The notes under the pieces: generated by a model | Databases searched by the model: none | The model's input: the letters and a program-made list of their open reading frames with translations, nothing else | Told to the model about the DNA's origin: nothing | Assembly: GCA_946479435.1 (NCBI GenBank) | Contig: CAMLFX010000002.1 | Location: forward strand, 16,412 to 80,411 | DNA from: an uncultured Sphingobacteriales bacterium | GTDB taxonomy: Bacteria > Bacteroidota > Bacteroidia > Chitinophagales > Chitinophagaceae | Length of the DNA stretch: 64,000 nucleotides | Reading direction: 5' to 3' | Part shown: in pieces, positions 16,436 to 25,153 of the stretch | Layout: the number at the start of each line of letters is the position of its first letter | Numbering within the stretch: the first letter of the stretch is position 1 | Made by a program: the position numbers and the translations under genes

Positions 16436-17830
16436 ATGCAGGCTAATACCAATACATTTCGTGATACTGTATCCACAATCGATCAGCATGGTAAACGTGT
16501 TTGGGTTTTCCCACAAAAACCTCGCGGAAGATATTACCTCGCACGTACTTACCTAAGTATTTTATATCTGGCTATATTTTTCTGTCTCCCCTTTATAAAA
16601 ATAAAAGGGCATCCTTTTTTTCTGATCAATATCCTGGAGCGCAAATTCATCTTATTCGGACAAATATTCTGGCCACAGGATTTTTTCATTTTCGGGTTAG
16701 GCATGATCATATTTATTGTATTCATTGCCTTGTTCACTGTTGTATTTGGCCGCATCTTTTGTGGATGGGCTTGCCCACAAACCATTTTTATGGAAATGGT
16801 ATTTCGCAAAGTGGAATATTGGTTTGAAGGAGATGCCGCACGGCAGAAATTGCTGGCGAAAGCACCCTGGCATACCGATAAGATATTGCGTAAAACCGGC
16901 AAATGGATTGTATTCTGGCTAATTAGTTTTGTGATCGCTAACACCTTCCTTGCCTATATCATTGGTATCGATGAGTTGGAACATATAATTACCGAACCGG
17001 TTGGTAAGCATACAGGCGGTCTGGCTTCCATTGCACTGTTCACAACTATTTTCTTCCTTGTCTATGCTTGGTTCCGCGAGCAGGTGTGCACAGTGGTTTG
17101 TCCTTACGGACGGATGCAGGGTGTATTGCTGGATAAAAATTCCATCAACGTTAGTTATGATTATGAACGGGGTGAACCAAGAGGTAAATTCAACAAACAA
17201 CAAGCGCGACAAATTGGAGATTGCATTGACTGTGCGCAATGTGTAAAAGTATGTCCCACAGGCATTGATATCCGGAACGGTACACAGTTGGAATGTATCA
17301 ACTGCACAGCTTGCATCGACGCATGTGATCATATGATGCGTGCGGTAAATCTTCCTGAAGGGCTGATCAGGTACGCTTCTGAAAACAACATTGCAAATAA
17401 AACCCCTTTTCATTTTACTAAGCGCATGAAAGCGTATTCTGCTGTCATGGTTGTATTACTTGGTATACTTGTTTACCTATTGGCTAGCAGAACCGATGTA
17501 GGAATATCATTACTTCGTACCCCTGGACAACTCTACCAGGAAAAAGATGGACGTATCAGTAACCTGTATAACTATCGCCTTCTCAATAAGACCTATGAAG
17601 CTAAGACGTTGGAACTGCGGCCAGAGAACTTCCGAGGTACTATAGCGCTTGTAGGAGAAAAACAACTGGATATTCCGAAAGAGGATGCCAGCTCAGGCTC
17701 GCTATTTATCACTATGGATGCCAGCCAGATAAGGCGTCGCAAGACATTGTTAGAGATCGGTGTATATGAACACAATAAAAAGATCAAGACTATTACAACT
17801 GCTTTTCTAGGCCCTTTTATGACGAATTAA
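16436..17830 (+). CDS. ccoG: CcoG, cupric reductase of cbb3 oxidase assembly
   Basis: A 464-residue membrane iron-sulfur protein. N-terminal helices include the CGWACPQTIFMEMVFRKVE landmark (CGWACPQT, about residue 109). CTVVCPYGRMQG (about 219) follows, then two 4Fe-4S motifs: CIDCAQCVKVCPTGID (about 263-276) and CINCTACIDACD (about 286-296). A periplasmic beta-sandwich tail completes it. In characterised systems CcoG reduces Cu(II) so that copper can be delivered to CuB. It lies 23 bp after ccoP and 11 bp before ccoH. Confidence 0.93.
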   Translation: MQANTNTFRDTVSTIDQHGKRVWVFPQKPRGRYYLARTYLSILYLAIFFCLPFIKIKGHPFFLINILERKFILFGQIFWPQDFFIFGLGMIIFIVFIALFTVVFGRIFCGWACPQTIFMEMVFRKVEYWFEGDAARQKLLAKAPWHTDKILRKTGKWIVFWLISFVIANTFLAYIIGIDELEHIITEPVGKHTGGLASIALFTTIFFLVYAWFREQVCTVVCPYGRMQGVLLDKNSINVSYDYERGEPRGKFNKQQARQIGDCIDCAQCVKVCPTGIDIRNGTQLECINCTACIDACDHMMRAVNLPEGLIRYASENNIANKTPFHFTKRMKAYSAVMVVLLGILVYLLASRTDVGISLLRTPGQLYQEKDGRISNLYNYRLLNKTYEAKTLELRPENFRGTIALVGEKQLDIPKEDASSGSLFITMDASQIRRRKTLLEIGVYEHNKKIKTITTAFLGPFMTN

Positions 17831-17841
17831 TATTACTGTTT

Positions 17842-18297
17842 ATGACTATTATAAAGATTGGCTGGGGTACAAAGATTACCCTTTTATACCTGGCTTTCGT
17901 TGTATTAATTGTTACGCTGGTAACAAAAAGTATGCATCAAACTTTCGACCTGGTCTCCGGAGATTATTATAATCAAGAGCTCAAGTATCAGGATGTGATT
18001 GATGCCAGTAAGAATCAGGCAGGGTTGTCGGCACCTGTGCGGCTCTATCAAGAAGACAAACAGTTGCTTATACAGTTACCTGAAGAATTTCGCCATATAC
18101 CGGTTCATGGTGAGGTAGTTTTCTATTCCGAAGTGAATGCTGCCTGTGACCGGACTTTTCCGCTGGATACCGACGAAGGGATTTACCACCTGGCAGTAAG
18201 CGAACTAGCAGCTACCAAGCACTATTTGGTAAAACTACGATGGACAGCTGGAAACAAATCGTACTATCAGGAAACGCCATTCAATATTAAACCATGA
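17842..18297 (+). CDS. ccoH: CcoH/FixH family protein
   Basis: A 151-residue protein with one N-terminal helix (about residues 8-26, KITLLYLAFVVLIVTLVTKSM) and a periplasmic domain starting FDLVSGDYYNQELKYQDVID, the FixH/CcoH signature region (YY-x(2)-EL-x-YQ). It is an assembly factor that stays close to the cbb3 complex. Its stop codon overlaps the ATG of the next gene by four bases (ATGA), indicating translational coupling. Confidence 0.9.
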   Translation: MTIIKIGWGTKITLLYLAFVVLIVTLVTKSMHQTFDLVSGDYYNQELKYQDVIDASKNQAGLSAPVRLYQEDKQLLIQLPEEFRHIPVHGEVVFYSEVNAACDRTFPLDTDEGIYHLAVSELAATKHYLVKLRWTAGNKSYYQETPFNIKP

Positions 18298-19010
18298 TCA
18301 ACGTTGCCTTGTTAACCGCTCTGGCAATGGGGCTAACCGGCAGCCTGCATTGCGCAGGTATGTGTGGCCCTATAATGCTGGTGCTACCCTTCCGTACATG
18401 GAAAGGGTACCGTAAATGGGTTGCTATACTTTTGTATCATAGCGGGCGCATTACAGTTTATGCGCTGCTGGGATGGTTTCTATATTCATTCAAATCTTTA
18501 TTTGACCCACGCTGGCAGCAATATGTAGCGATGGGTACAGGGCTGCTGCTATTACTGGCAGGGCTATGGAGTTTCTTTCCCAAGGGTAAGATCTCACTGC
18601 CATGGATGGGCGTCGTGCAGCTACAGTTAGGACGTCTTATGGGCCATCCCTCCCCAACTGCGATGTTACTGGCCGGGATGCTGAACGGGCTCCTACCCTG
18701 TGGGTTAGTATATATGGCCTTGTCATTGAGCATGGCAGCAGGAAGTAGTCTGCAAGCAATCATGCTGATGTATGCTTTCGGTGCAGGTACCCTGCCTATG
18801 CTGCTTGGCATAACAGTAATGCGGAGCAGAATTAAACTGTTCTCTGCTGGACGGATAAGACAATGGGTGCCGTTGGTACTATTCGTATTTGGAAGCTTAT
18901 TTATCGTACGTGGCATGAACCTGGGTATTCCGTACCTAAGCCCGAAAATCGAGGTTAGCCAGCACAAGATAAAGGCCAACTGCTGTCATAAACCCATTCA
19001 GTTACCATGA
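18294..19010 (+). CDS. sulfite exporter TauE/SafE (DsbD-like) membrane protein
   Basis: A 238-residue membrane protein with about six helices. It begins with LTALAMGLTGSLHCAGMCGP, the signature of the UreH/SafE-like subfamily commonly encoded at the end of cbb3 operons in Bacteroidota. A repeat of the same kind, MLNGLLPCGLVYMALSLSM, occurs near residue 135. The paired Cys residues in the HCAGMCGP and LPCGLVY helices may handle copper or electrons. By context it serves oxidase maturation; sulfite export is not implied. It overlaps ccoH by four bases. Confidence 0.82.
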   Translation: MINVALLTALAMGLTGSLHCAGMCGPIMLVLPFRTWKGYRKWVAILLYHSGRITVYALLGWFLYSFKSLFDPRWQQYVAMGTGLLLLLAGLWSFFPKGKISLPWMGVVQLQLGRLMGHPSPTAMLLAGMLNGLLPCGLVYMALSLSMAAGSSLQAIMLMYAFGAGTLPMLLGITVMRSRIKLFSAGRIRQWVPLVLFVFGSLFIVRGMNLGIPYLSPKIEVSQHKIKANCCHKPIQLP

Positions 19011-19177
19011 TTTTAACTATTGCAATGACGCCAATGATGGTTAATAGTGTTGCCGCACGAACCATAAATAACCTGAAGACTGTGCCTTGGATAACGAAGA
19101 TCATCTACTTTACTGATTATTATAAGCATCCGTACATACGGCGCACAATATCTTTACTAAAGAGTTTTAGACCTTGA
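19007..19177 (+). CDS. possible 56-residue small protein
   Basis: An open frame whose ATG overlaps the stop of the TauE/SafE gene (ATGA), as coupled operon genes do here. It runs 56 codons to TGA at 19175-19177. The product begins MILTIAMTPMMVNSVAARTI and ends basic and aromatic (KIIYFTDYYKHPYIRR). It matches no family I know. The only support is the stop-start overlap, which also occurs by chance, so confidence is low. Confidence 0.25.
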   Translation: MILTIAMTPMMVNSVAARTINNLKTVPWITKIIYFTDYYKHPYIRRTISLLKSFRP

Positions 19178-19185
19178 TAACAGAA

Positions 19186-19539
19186 ATGAGCATACAGCAA
19201 GAACAGGAAAGATATGAAGTGAGCACCTGGCTCAGGATGTTGGATTTCCAGCAGCAGGAGAATGTGTATATGAAAACGCGTATTGCAGAAGTTGTGAAAG
19301 CCAACGTTAGTAAAGAAGTGCTGGATCGGTTAGAGCACTTCCAGAATATGCTTCTCAATAAGGATGCAGTCATTGCACTGGTGCGACGTGATATCCTGCG
19401 GCTTTCTCCCGAAGCACGTGACGGTTCAGCTAAGGTATCACAGGAATCGCTACGCCGCGATATGTATAAAATGGAACAGGAGTTTAATACGCTCCGCAAC
19501 GGTTTCAACGAATATATGCAGATGATGGCTAGTTCATAA
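19186..19539 (+). CDS. coiled-coil protein of unknown function
   Basis: A 117-residue soluble, helical protein with no Cys and a high content of Glu, Arg and Lys. The ATG at 19186 (MSIQQEQERYEVSTW) is preferred over a TTG four codons upstream. Heptad-like stretches at about 9-60 and 85-115 suggest a helical hairpin or coiled-coil dimer. It follows the cbb3 cluster on the same strand and ends convergently with the REC-CRP gene, overlapping its 3' end by 11 bp. No motif gives a function. A regulatory or partner-binding role is only a guess from shape and place. Confidence 0.6.
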   Translation: MSIQQEQERYEVSTWLRMLDFQQQENVYMKTRIAEVVKANVSKEVLDRLEHFQNMLLNKDAVIALVRRDILRLSPEARDGSAKVSQESLRRDMYKMEQEFNTLRNGFNEYMQMMASS

Positions 19540-20596
19540 GCCTTCGCAATTTCTGCTCGTCAAGTACGAGTATTTCTCCTTTTATTATATCGATCATTTT
19601 CTCTTCTTTAAAATCACTTAGTGTACGGATAAGGGATTCCTTGGCAGTACCTGCTATCGTTGCCAGGTTCTCCCTACTGATATCAATACTGGTTGTTTGT
19701 ACATCCTCTCGTTGGTATTTTTCATGCACCGCAATCAAGGCATTAGCTACTTTTTTTCGAAGTGAGTTATAAGCCAGGCCCAATAGCTGCTCTTCCTTCT
19801 GGGAAATGTTACGGGCGAGTATAGCCACCATTTTTTTCAGCGCTTCGGGATTGGTATAAATGAGCTCTTCAAAACTGTCACGCGGTATCGTTGCAATCTC
19901 GCTTTCGTCAAGTGTTTCTGCAGTTTCCTTATAAGCTGTGCGCTCAAGTATGGGTACATAACCAAAAAATTCTCCCGCATTAAAGATTCCTGTTACCAGT
20001 TCCTTGCCATCATCATTGGTTTTATAGGTCTTCACACGGCCGCTTTGCACATAGAAAAGCCGCAGGGCATGATGCCCTTCTGTATAGATGACTTGTTTCC
20101 GTTTGTACTGATGGCTATGGCCTTCCTCTTCTATCAACTGCACCATATCTCGGCTACCCACGTGGCTGACGATATCCCTGATGCCCTGAGGGCCCTGAGC
20201 CAAGTCCATACGCAGCAATTCATTTTTCTTCAGGCGGCTCTCAATGGCATTAAGCAGTTCAGTGCCATTGAAGGGTTTGGTGATATAATCATCAGCACCC
20301 AAGGACATACCTTTACGTACTTCATCCCTTTCAGCTTTTGCCGTTAGAAATATAAAAGGTATGTTGCGTGTATCGGCATTTTTCTGAAGCATATGTATAA
20401 CGCCGTAACCATCAAGAACCGGCATCATGATATCGCAAATAATTATATCGGGCATGTTGCTTACCGCGGCAGATACCCCTTGTTTCCCATCAGGAGCAGT
20501 AAACACCTGGTAGCCTGAAAGCTCCAGTATCTCTGACATATTCTCCCGGATTTCCGTATTATCTTCTATCAGTAGTATCTTTTTCATAACATTCAT
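19529..20596 (-). CDS. response regulator fused to a CRP/FNR-type transcription factor
   Basis: A 355-residue protein joining two modules. Residues 1-125 are a receiver domain: acidic pair EDN at 11-13, phospho-acceptor D55 in CDIMMPV, FLTAK and ITKPF. Residues about 145-265 are a cyclic-nucleotide-binding-type sensor barrel (GEFFGYVPILERTAYKETAE). Residues about 280-350 are a CRP winged helix. The recognition helix (IAGTAKESLIRTLS) keeps the Glu and Arg that in CRP read TGA/TCA. No FNR iron-sulfur cysteines are seen at the N-terminus, so control is probably by phosphorylation. The ATG overlaps the kinase stop by one base (TAATG), so the pair is coupled. It is a strong candidate to bind the boxes in this window. 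Confidence 0.88.
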   Translation of the reverse strand: MNVMKKILLIEDNTEIRENMSEILELSGYQVFTAPDGKQGVSAAVSNMPDIIICDIMMPVLDGYGVIHMLQKNADTRNIPFIFLTAKAERDEVRKGMSLGADDYITKPFNGTELLNAIESRLKKNELLRMDLAQGPQGIRDIVSHVGSRDMVQLIEEEGHSHQYKRKQVIYTEGHHALRLFYVQSGRVKTYKTNDDGKELVTGIFNAGEFFGYVPILERTAYKETAETLDESEIATIPRDSFEELIYTNPEALKKMVAILARNISQKEEQLLGLAYNSLRKKVANALIAVHEKYQREDVQTTSIDISRENLATIAGTAKESLIRTLSDFKEEKMIDIIKGEILVLDEQKLRRLMN

Positions 20597-21741
20597 TAAA
20601 GTTGAAATGTGATAGTGAAATTTGTACCTTTACCAATCTCACTGGCACAGCTTATGGCACCCTGAAGCAGTTCTACGTATTTAGCCACAATATGCAGGCC
20701 AAGGCCCGTTCCCTGAATATTAGTCACATTAGCACCACGGAAGAAGCGCTGAAATAAATGCTGCTGATCCTCTTCTGATATACCCATTCCTTCATCCAAC
20801 ACCTGCAAAATCAATGCTGCGCCTGTCATCTCTGTACGGATCCGTATTGTTGCCTGGTCGGGGGAGAACTTAATAGCATTCGAGACCAGGTTCATCAATA
20901 TATGACGTAACAGAGTGGCATCTAGTCTTAATTTTGTATCCCCATTATGCTCGTAGTGTATGCTTTGGCCAGGTTTGAGAATTGGATTGATCTCACTGAT
21001 TAGACTATTGATCGCTTCTTCAATGCTCAACTCTGACAGGCGCACTTGTATTTTTCCTTCTTCTATTTTACCTACCGAGAGAAAATCATTAAGAATATCG
21101 GTAAGCATGTTCACCGAGGATATGATGCGCTGCACATGCTTATCCCTTTTAGGTTGATCTTCTGTTGTGGTGTATTGTGAAACCAAGTATACCGAGGAAA
21201 GAATTGTACTAAGTGGCGTGCGGAACTCATGGGACGCCATGGAAACAAAACGTGATTTCAGCTCATTGAGTTCTTTTTCCTTCTCCAATGCTTCCTGTAG
21301 CGACTGGGTGCGTTCCTTTACTTTCCGTTCTAGTTCTGCGTTTAACTTCACCAGCGCAGTCTCAGATTCTTTACGAATAGTGATGTCGCTGACGAAGGCG
21401 ATACTGAACTGACCTGCACTATTTGTATAGGTACTGAGACTTACCTCTACAGGAAATTCCGCACCATTCTTTTTTACTGCAAAAAGGTCTAGGCCTCTGC
21501 CCATGGGGCGGCTATGCGGGTTATGGTTATGATAGTAATCACGGTGATGTTCATGCCGTTCTTTAAAACGACGAGGTATCAGCACCTCTATTTTTTTACC
21601 AACCAGTTCTCCCGGTTCATAACCAAACTGATTCAGGGCAAACTGGTTGACCAGTAAGATACTGCCTTCACTATTGACAATGATGATCCCGATGGCAGCA
21701 TTATTGAACAGTGCTTCGTACTCATATTTTTTGCTCTCCAA
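20596..21741 (-). CDS. PAS-domain sensor histidine kinase
   Basis: A 381-residue soluble kinase with no membrane helix. Residues 5-125 form a PAS domain (YEYEALFNNAAIGIIIVNSEG then the FAVKKNGAEFPVEVS strand). A coiled coil follows at about 125-165, then the H-box SMASHEFRTPLS (H171), N-box NLVSNAIKFS, G1 DEGMGI and G2 GTGLGLHIV. The PAS helical region is very His-rich (H63, H65, H66, H71, H73, H76). H63 lies in an RHE stretch comparable to the FixL RHD heme site, but many non-heme PAS domains share it. The only start is TTG at 21741, because a stop lies just upstream. It is cytosolic and passes phosphate to the coupled REC-CRP protein. Confidence 0.88.
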   Translation of the reverse strand: MESKKYEYEALFNNAAIGIIIVNSEGSILLVNQFALNQFGYEPGELVGKKIEVLIPRRFKERHEHHRDYYHNHNPHSRPMGRGLDLFAVKKNGAEFPVEVSLSTYTNSAGQFSIAFVSDITIRKESETALVKLNAELERKVKERTQSLQEALEKEKELNELKSRFVSMASHEFRTPLSTILSSVYLVSQYTTTEDQPKRDKHVQRIISSVNMLTDILNDFLSVGKIEEGKIQVRLSELSIEEAINSLISEINPILKPGQSIHYEHNGDTKLRLDATLLRHILMNLVSNAIKFSPDQATIRIRTEMTGAALILQVLDEGMGISEEDQQHLFQRFFRGANVTNIQGTGLGLHIVAKYVELLQGAISCASEIGKGTNFTITFQL

Positions 21742-21910
21742 TAAAAATATTCTATACTACTAAGTTACAATCAAAAATGAATTTTAAAATGAATTTTTCA
21801 TGATGATTGTATCATAGAGGATACTAACCTGCTAATGGTTGCAGGTGTTGTCTTATGAATTTGAATTATTAATCGCATAATAACCACTCGTATGTAATGT
21901 AATAATTACG

Positions 21911-22678
21911 TTATCTGCGTTCACCCAACAAGCTAACCGGCTGATACTTTCGTTTCTTCTTCAGATTGAAACCTTCAATAGCATAGCGGTTAATATGGTT
22001 GACCGCTTCCTCAATAGAGTCTGTCCAGAGGAACAGATTGATGTCGGCTTGATCGATTGTATGTTCCATTACCAATCGCTGGATATGCTCGTAAAGATCA
22101 CGATGGTAATCCTTGCCCATCAATATTATGGGGAAGCGCTGAAATTTACCGGTTTGTATTAGCGTAATGGCTTCGAAAAATTCATCTAGGGTGCCGTAAC
22201 CGCCAGGCATAACCACAAAGGCGTAGGAATATTTGCTGAGCAGTGTCTTGCGCACAAAGAAATAATCAAAGTCTACCCATTTGTCGAGGTATTTATTGGG
22301 ATGCTGTTCTTTGGGCAGGATAATATTACAACCTACGGATCTGCCACCGACATCTCTGGCTCCTCTGTTAGCAGCTTCCATGAGTCCTGGCCCACCACCA
22401 GTGATGATAGTAAAACCCAGACGTGAGATAGATGCGGACAACTGACGTGTCAGATGATAATAAGGGTGATCTTCAGTAAACCTTGCGCTGCCGAAAACCG
22501 TAACGCAGGGCCCAATGAAATGGAGTTTACGGAATCCATAGAAAAATTGGCGCATCACTTTCAGCAGAAATTTTAATTCTGTCCAGCGTGAATGTGGTCC
22601 TTCAAGAAACTCAGTTTCGCTTTGGGAACCTACTGGTGTAAAATCCTCTGATATTTGCATTTCTTTATTTATATTCAT
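21911..22678 (-). CDS. LOG-family Rossmann protein (TIGR00730)
   Basis: A 255-residue cytosolic protein of the LOG/TIGR00730 family. It shows the nucleotide-binding GGGPGLMEAANRGARDVGGRSVGCNI region (landmarks GGGPGLMEAA and GGRSVGCN) and the signature PGGYGTLDEFFEAITLIQTGK, i.e. PGGxGTxxE (about residues 158-166), which binds the phosphoribosyl substrate. Characterised members hydrolyse nucleotide monophosphates, including cytokinin riboside phosphates. It lies 12 bp after the beta-CASP hydrolase gene and is probably co-transcribed with it from the boxed promoter at 24114-24178. Confidence 0.87.
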   Translation of the reverse strand: MNINKEMQISEDFTPVGSQSETEFLEGPHSRWTELKFLLKVMRQFFYGFRKLHFIGPCVTVFGSARFTEDHPYYHLTRQLSASISRLGFTIITGGGPGLMEAANRGARDVGGRSVGCNIILPKEQHPNKYLDKWVDFDYFFVRKTLLSKYSYAFVVMPGGYGTLDEFFEAITLIQTGKFQRFPIILMGKDYHRDLYEHIQRLVMEHTIDQADINLFLWTDSIEEAVNHINRYAIEGFNLKKKRKYQPVSLLGERR

Positions 22679-22690
22679 TGCCTATTTCTT

Positions 22691-24097
22691 TTAGTCTTCC
22701 AATGAATATTGCTGATGTAAATCAGGTATTTCAATATTGGAAAACCCTTCGTGCAATAGCCGCTCCCTAAAATTTTGCTGCACTGCGTACTCACCATGTA
22801 CCAGAAATATTTTTTTTACGAGCCTTGGATCCTGGCAGGAAAGCCACTGGCATAGGTCCTCGTAGTCGCCATGAGCGCTAAGGCTGCGTATCTCTGCGAT
22901 AGTGGCAAGAACGAGAAAAGTCTTACCAAATATATGTACCTCTGATGGTTGTTGCTTTAATCTTCCTCCCAGAGACCGCGGCTCACAATAACCGGTCAGC
23001 AGGATCGTATTAGCGGTACTTCCAACATTATTCGCAATATGATGTTTAACACGTCCAGCCTCTGCCATCCCTGAAGCTGAGATAATCACGCAGGGTGTAT
23101 CAGAGTCATTGAGTGCTATAGATTGGCGGACATCTTCGATATAGGTAAGGCCAGAAAAAGAAAACACATCTTCATCTTTTTTCAGCAGGTTTTTTACTTG
23201 TGCATTGAAGTAGTCTGGATAGTGTTTGATAGTCTCAGTGATCTTTACTGACAGCGGACTATCTACGTAATAGGTTAGTTTGGGCAAACGATTTTCTATC
23301 TCCAGTCGGTTAAGCAGGTAGAGTATCTCCTGGGTACGCCCCAGGCTGAAGGCAGGAATAATAAGTTTCCCATGTCGGTGCAAGCAAGTATCGGTGATCT
23401 GTTCCAGCAATTGTTCTGTAGCTACCGTCAGCAGATCATGCAAGCGATCGCCGTATGTAGATTCCAGGATAATATAATCTGCTTGTGGAAAGGTATCTGG
23501 GGCGCGCAGGATCATATCATGGTATCGGCCAACATCGCCACTGAAACAAAGGCTTCGTGATATGCCATCTCTCACAATCTCAAGGTTAATAGCTGCACTG
23601 CCAAGAATGTGCCCACAGTCTGTGTAGTACAGTGTAATGCCCTTGTCGATTTTGTAATGTTCTCCATAAGGTATGGTCTCAAACAATGGAAATACTGCTT
23701 CAGCATCTTCCAGTGAATAGAGCGGGTGCACCAATTCCCTACCCTGTTTGCTGCGTTGTTTGTTGACATAACTGATATCGGATTCCTGTATCCGGGCAGA
23801 ATCTACGAGCAGGATCTTTGCTAATGCAGCAGTAGCTGGCGTACAGAATATCTTTCCCTGATAACCATCTCTGACCAAGCGTGGCAGCAGACCAATATGA
23901 TCGATATGTGCGTGAGAAATGATGACGTGTGAGAGTGTAGCCGGATCAAATCCCCAATGCTCATTCAAGGCTACGGTGTCCTTCCCCATGCCCTGAAACA
24001 GGCCACAGTCTAAGAGAATTCGCGTATCTGACGCAATATCCAATAAGTGTTTAGAACCGGTCACTGTTCTTGCTGCACCGTGGAAACTAATATTCAT
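22691..24097 (-). CDS. beta-CASP metallo-beta-lactamase-fold RNA-processing exonuclease family
   Basis: A 468-residue metallo-hydrolase with the full set of motifs. The zinc site is ISHAHIDHIGLLPRL (HxHxDH, about residues 59-66). CGHILGSAA (about 160) and FSGDVGR (about 184) complete the core. The beta-CASP insert occupies about 205-390 (ESTYGDRLHD, PAFSLGRTQEILYLL, ISASGMAEAGRVKHH). The C-terminal RMMBL part has ATIAEIRSLSAHGDYEDL. Such proteins are mostly RNA nucleases (YSH1/CPSF-like), though some bacterial members are uncharacterised. In Proteobacteria and mycobacteria this type is often controlled by oxygen-limitation regulators. It heads a two-gene unit with the LOG protein and has its own boxes. 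Confidence 0.88.
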   Translation of the reverse strand: MNISFHGAARTVTGSKHLLDIASDTRILLDCGLFQGMGKDTVALNEHWGFDPATLSHVIISHAHIDHIGLLPRLVRDGYQGKIFCTPATAALAKILLVDSARIQESDISYVNKQRSKQGRELVHPLYSLEDAEAVFPLFETIPYGEHYKIDKGITLYYTDCGHILGSAAINLEIVRDGISRSLCFSGDVGRYHDMILRAPDTFPQADYIILESTYGDRLHDLLTVATEQLLEQITDTCLHRHGKLIIPAFSLGRTQEILYLLNRLEIENRLPKLTYYVDSPLSVKITETIKHYPDYFNAQVKNLLKKDEDVFSFSGLTYIEDVRQSIALNDSDTPCVIISASGMAEAGRVKHHIANNVGSTANTILLTGYCEPRSLGGRLKQQPSEVHIFGKTFLVLATIAEIRSLSAHGDYEDLCQWLSCQDPRLVKKIFLVHGEYAVQQNFRERLLHEGFSNIEIPDLHQQYSLED

Positions 24098-24113
24098 ACA
24101 AATAATTGTGTCA

Positions 24114-24178
24114 CAAACCTACTATGTATCTATGCTCAGAGTGATGATAGTTATCAGTAAAACTGCTGACAACTGTTA
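24114..24178 (-). promoter_or_regulatory. boxed promoter of the beta-CASP hydrolase / LOG unit
   Basis: TAGGTTTG -7 element at 24121-24114. Exact box TGATAGTTATCA at 24145-24156 (36.5) and near box TGACAACTGTTA at 24167-24178 (58.5), centres 22 bp apart. The leader would be about 14 bases. Confidence 0.8.
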
Positions 24179-24244
24179 ACTAAACAAATACCTATGCAGT
24201 ATTCTTTTTATTTCGTAGTCAGACGAAACTGAATAAGAACGCGA

Positions 24245-24309
24245 TGATTACTATCATAGTATTTATTGACCCCTGTCACCATATAGAGTAGTGAGTCTTG
24301 CGACTTTTG
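24245..24309 (+). promoter_or_regulatory. boxed promoter of the first universal stress protein gene
   Basis: Two exact boxes, TGATTACTATCA at 24245-24256 and TGACCCCTGTCA at 24267-24278, stand 22 bp apart. The -7 element GACTTTTG at 24302-24309 lies at 58.5 and 36.5. The -7 element falls inside the longer GTG-initiated frame, which shows that the true start is the ATG at 24324. Confidence 0.85.
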
Positions 24310-24323
24310 AACAAAATCATCCT

Positions 24324-25142
24324 ATGAAAAAAGTATTGGCTGTTTTTGACGGCACACATTTCTCCGAGAGTTCTCTTCGGTTTATTTCGAGGTTGAACGA
24401 ACTCTCACCCGTATTACTTACTGGCATATTTCTTCCTTCTATCGATTATACCGATGTGATGGTTTACTACTTAAGTATGTCAGCACCGCTATACTATCCT
24501 GATGTTATTAATGATGAGTCTGCGATTGAGACAAATATTAAAAAATTCGAGGCTTATTGCAAACAACACAATATTGAGTATCGTGTTCATTCTGATTATC
24601 AGGTCAAAATATTGCCTGCTATCGAAAAAGAAACCCGCTATGCAGACTTACTGGTGCTAAGCAGTGAGTTGTTCTATGAGAATCTTGGTGAGATTAGCCA
24701 GAAAGAATATCTGAAAGATACACTACATAAAGCAGAATGTCCAATTATCTTGGTTCCGGAAAGTTACGCTTTCCCGCAGAGTGTTATCATCGCTTATGAT
24801 GGAAGTGAGACTGCTGTGTTTGCCCTGAAACAATTCTCGTATCTGTTTCCTGAACTTTCCAACCTAAGCACTGTCGTTGTATATGCTTCTACAGACAATG
24901 ATACTATCCCTGACCTGGCTTATATGAAGGAATTGGCGACGCGGCACTTTAAAGATGTTAGCTTTTACAAGCTTGAGGCAGAACCTAAAAAATACTTTGC
25001 CACATGGATCGCTGATAAGGGTGATGCGCTGTTGGTTAATGGTGCTTTCGGGCGCAATAGCTTCTCAGAATTACTGCATAAGAATTTCTCCTGTCAGGTT
25101 ATCAAAGACCACAAGCTACCAATATTTATGGCCCATTTATAA
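24324..25142 (+). CDS. universal stress protein, tandem UspA type
   Basis: A 272-residue cytosolic protein with two UspA-like alpha/beta halves. The first starts KKVLAVFDGTHFSESSLRF and ends CPIILVPESYAFP. The second starts SVIIAYDGSETAVFALKQF and ends DHKLPIFMAHL. The ATP-binding G-2x-G-9x-G(S/T) motif is poorly kept in the second half (NGAFGRNSFSELLHKNFS), so nucleotide binding is uncertain. The start at 24324 is chosen because the boxed promoter ends at 24309. DUF1003 follows 11 bp later on the same strand. Tandem USPs are typical members of oxygen-limitation and dormancy regulons. Confidence 0.87.
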   Translation: MKKVLAVFDGTHFSESSLRFISRLNELSPVLLTGIFLPSIDYTDVMVYYLSMSAPLYYPDVINDESAIETNIKKFEAYCKQHNIEYRVHSDYQVKILPAIEKETRYADLLVLSSELFYENLGEISQKEYLKDTLHKAECPIILVPESYAFPQSVIIAYDGSETAVFALKQFSYLFPELSNLSTVVVYASTDNDTIPDLAYMKELATRHFKDVSFYKLEAEPKKYFATWIADKGDALLVNGAFGRNSFSELLHKNFSCQVIKDHKLPIFMAHL

Positions 25143-25153
25143 TACAATTCATT

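Noticed and set aside
20596..21741. Naming the kinase FixL, a heme oxygen sensor
   Set aside because: H63 is in the right place, but the same RH(D/E) stretch occurs in many PAS domains without heme. The sequence alone does not justify the name.
20596..21910. Boxes upstream of the kinase/REC-CRP pair
   Set aside because: TGA/TCA halves at 21790-21800 and 21804-21814 have five-base spacers and do not stand in register with a -7 element, so I do not count this promoter in the regulon.
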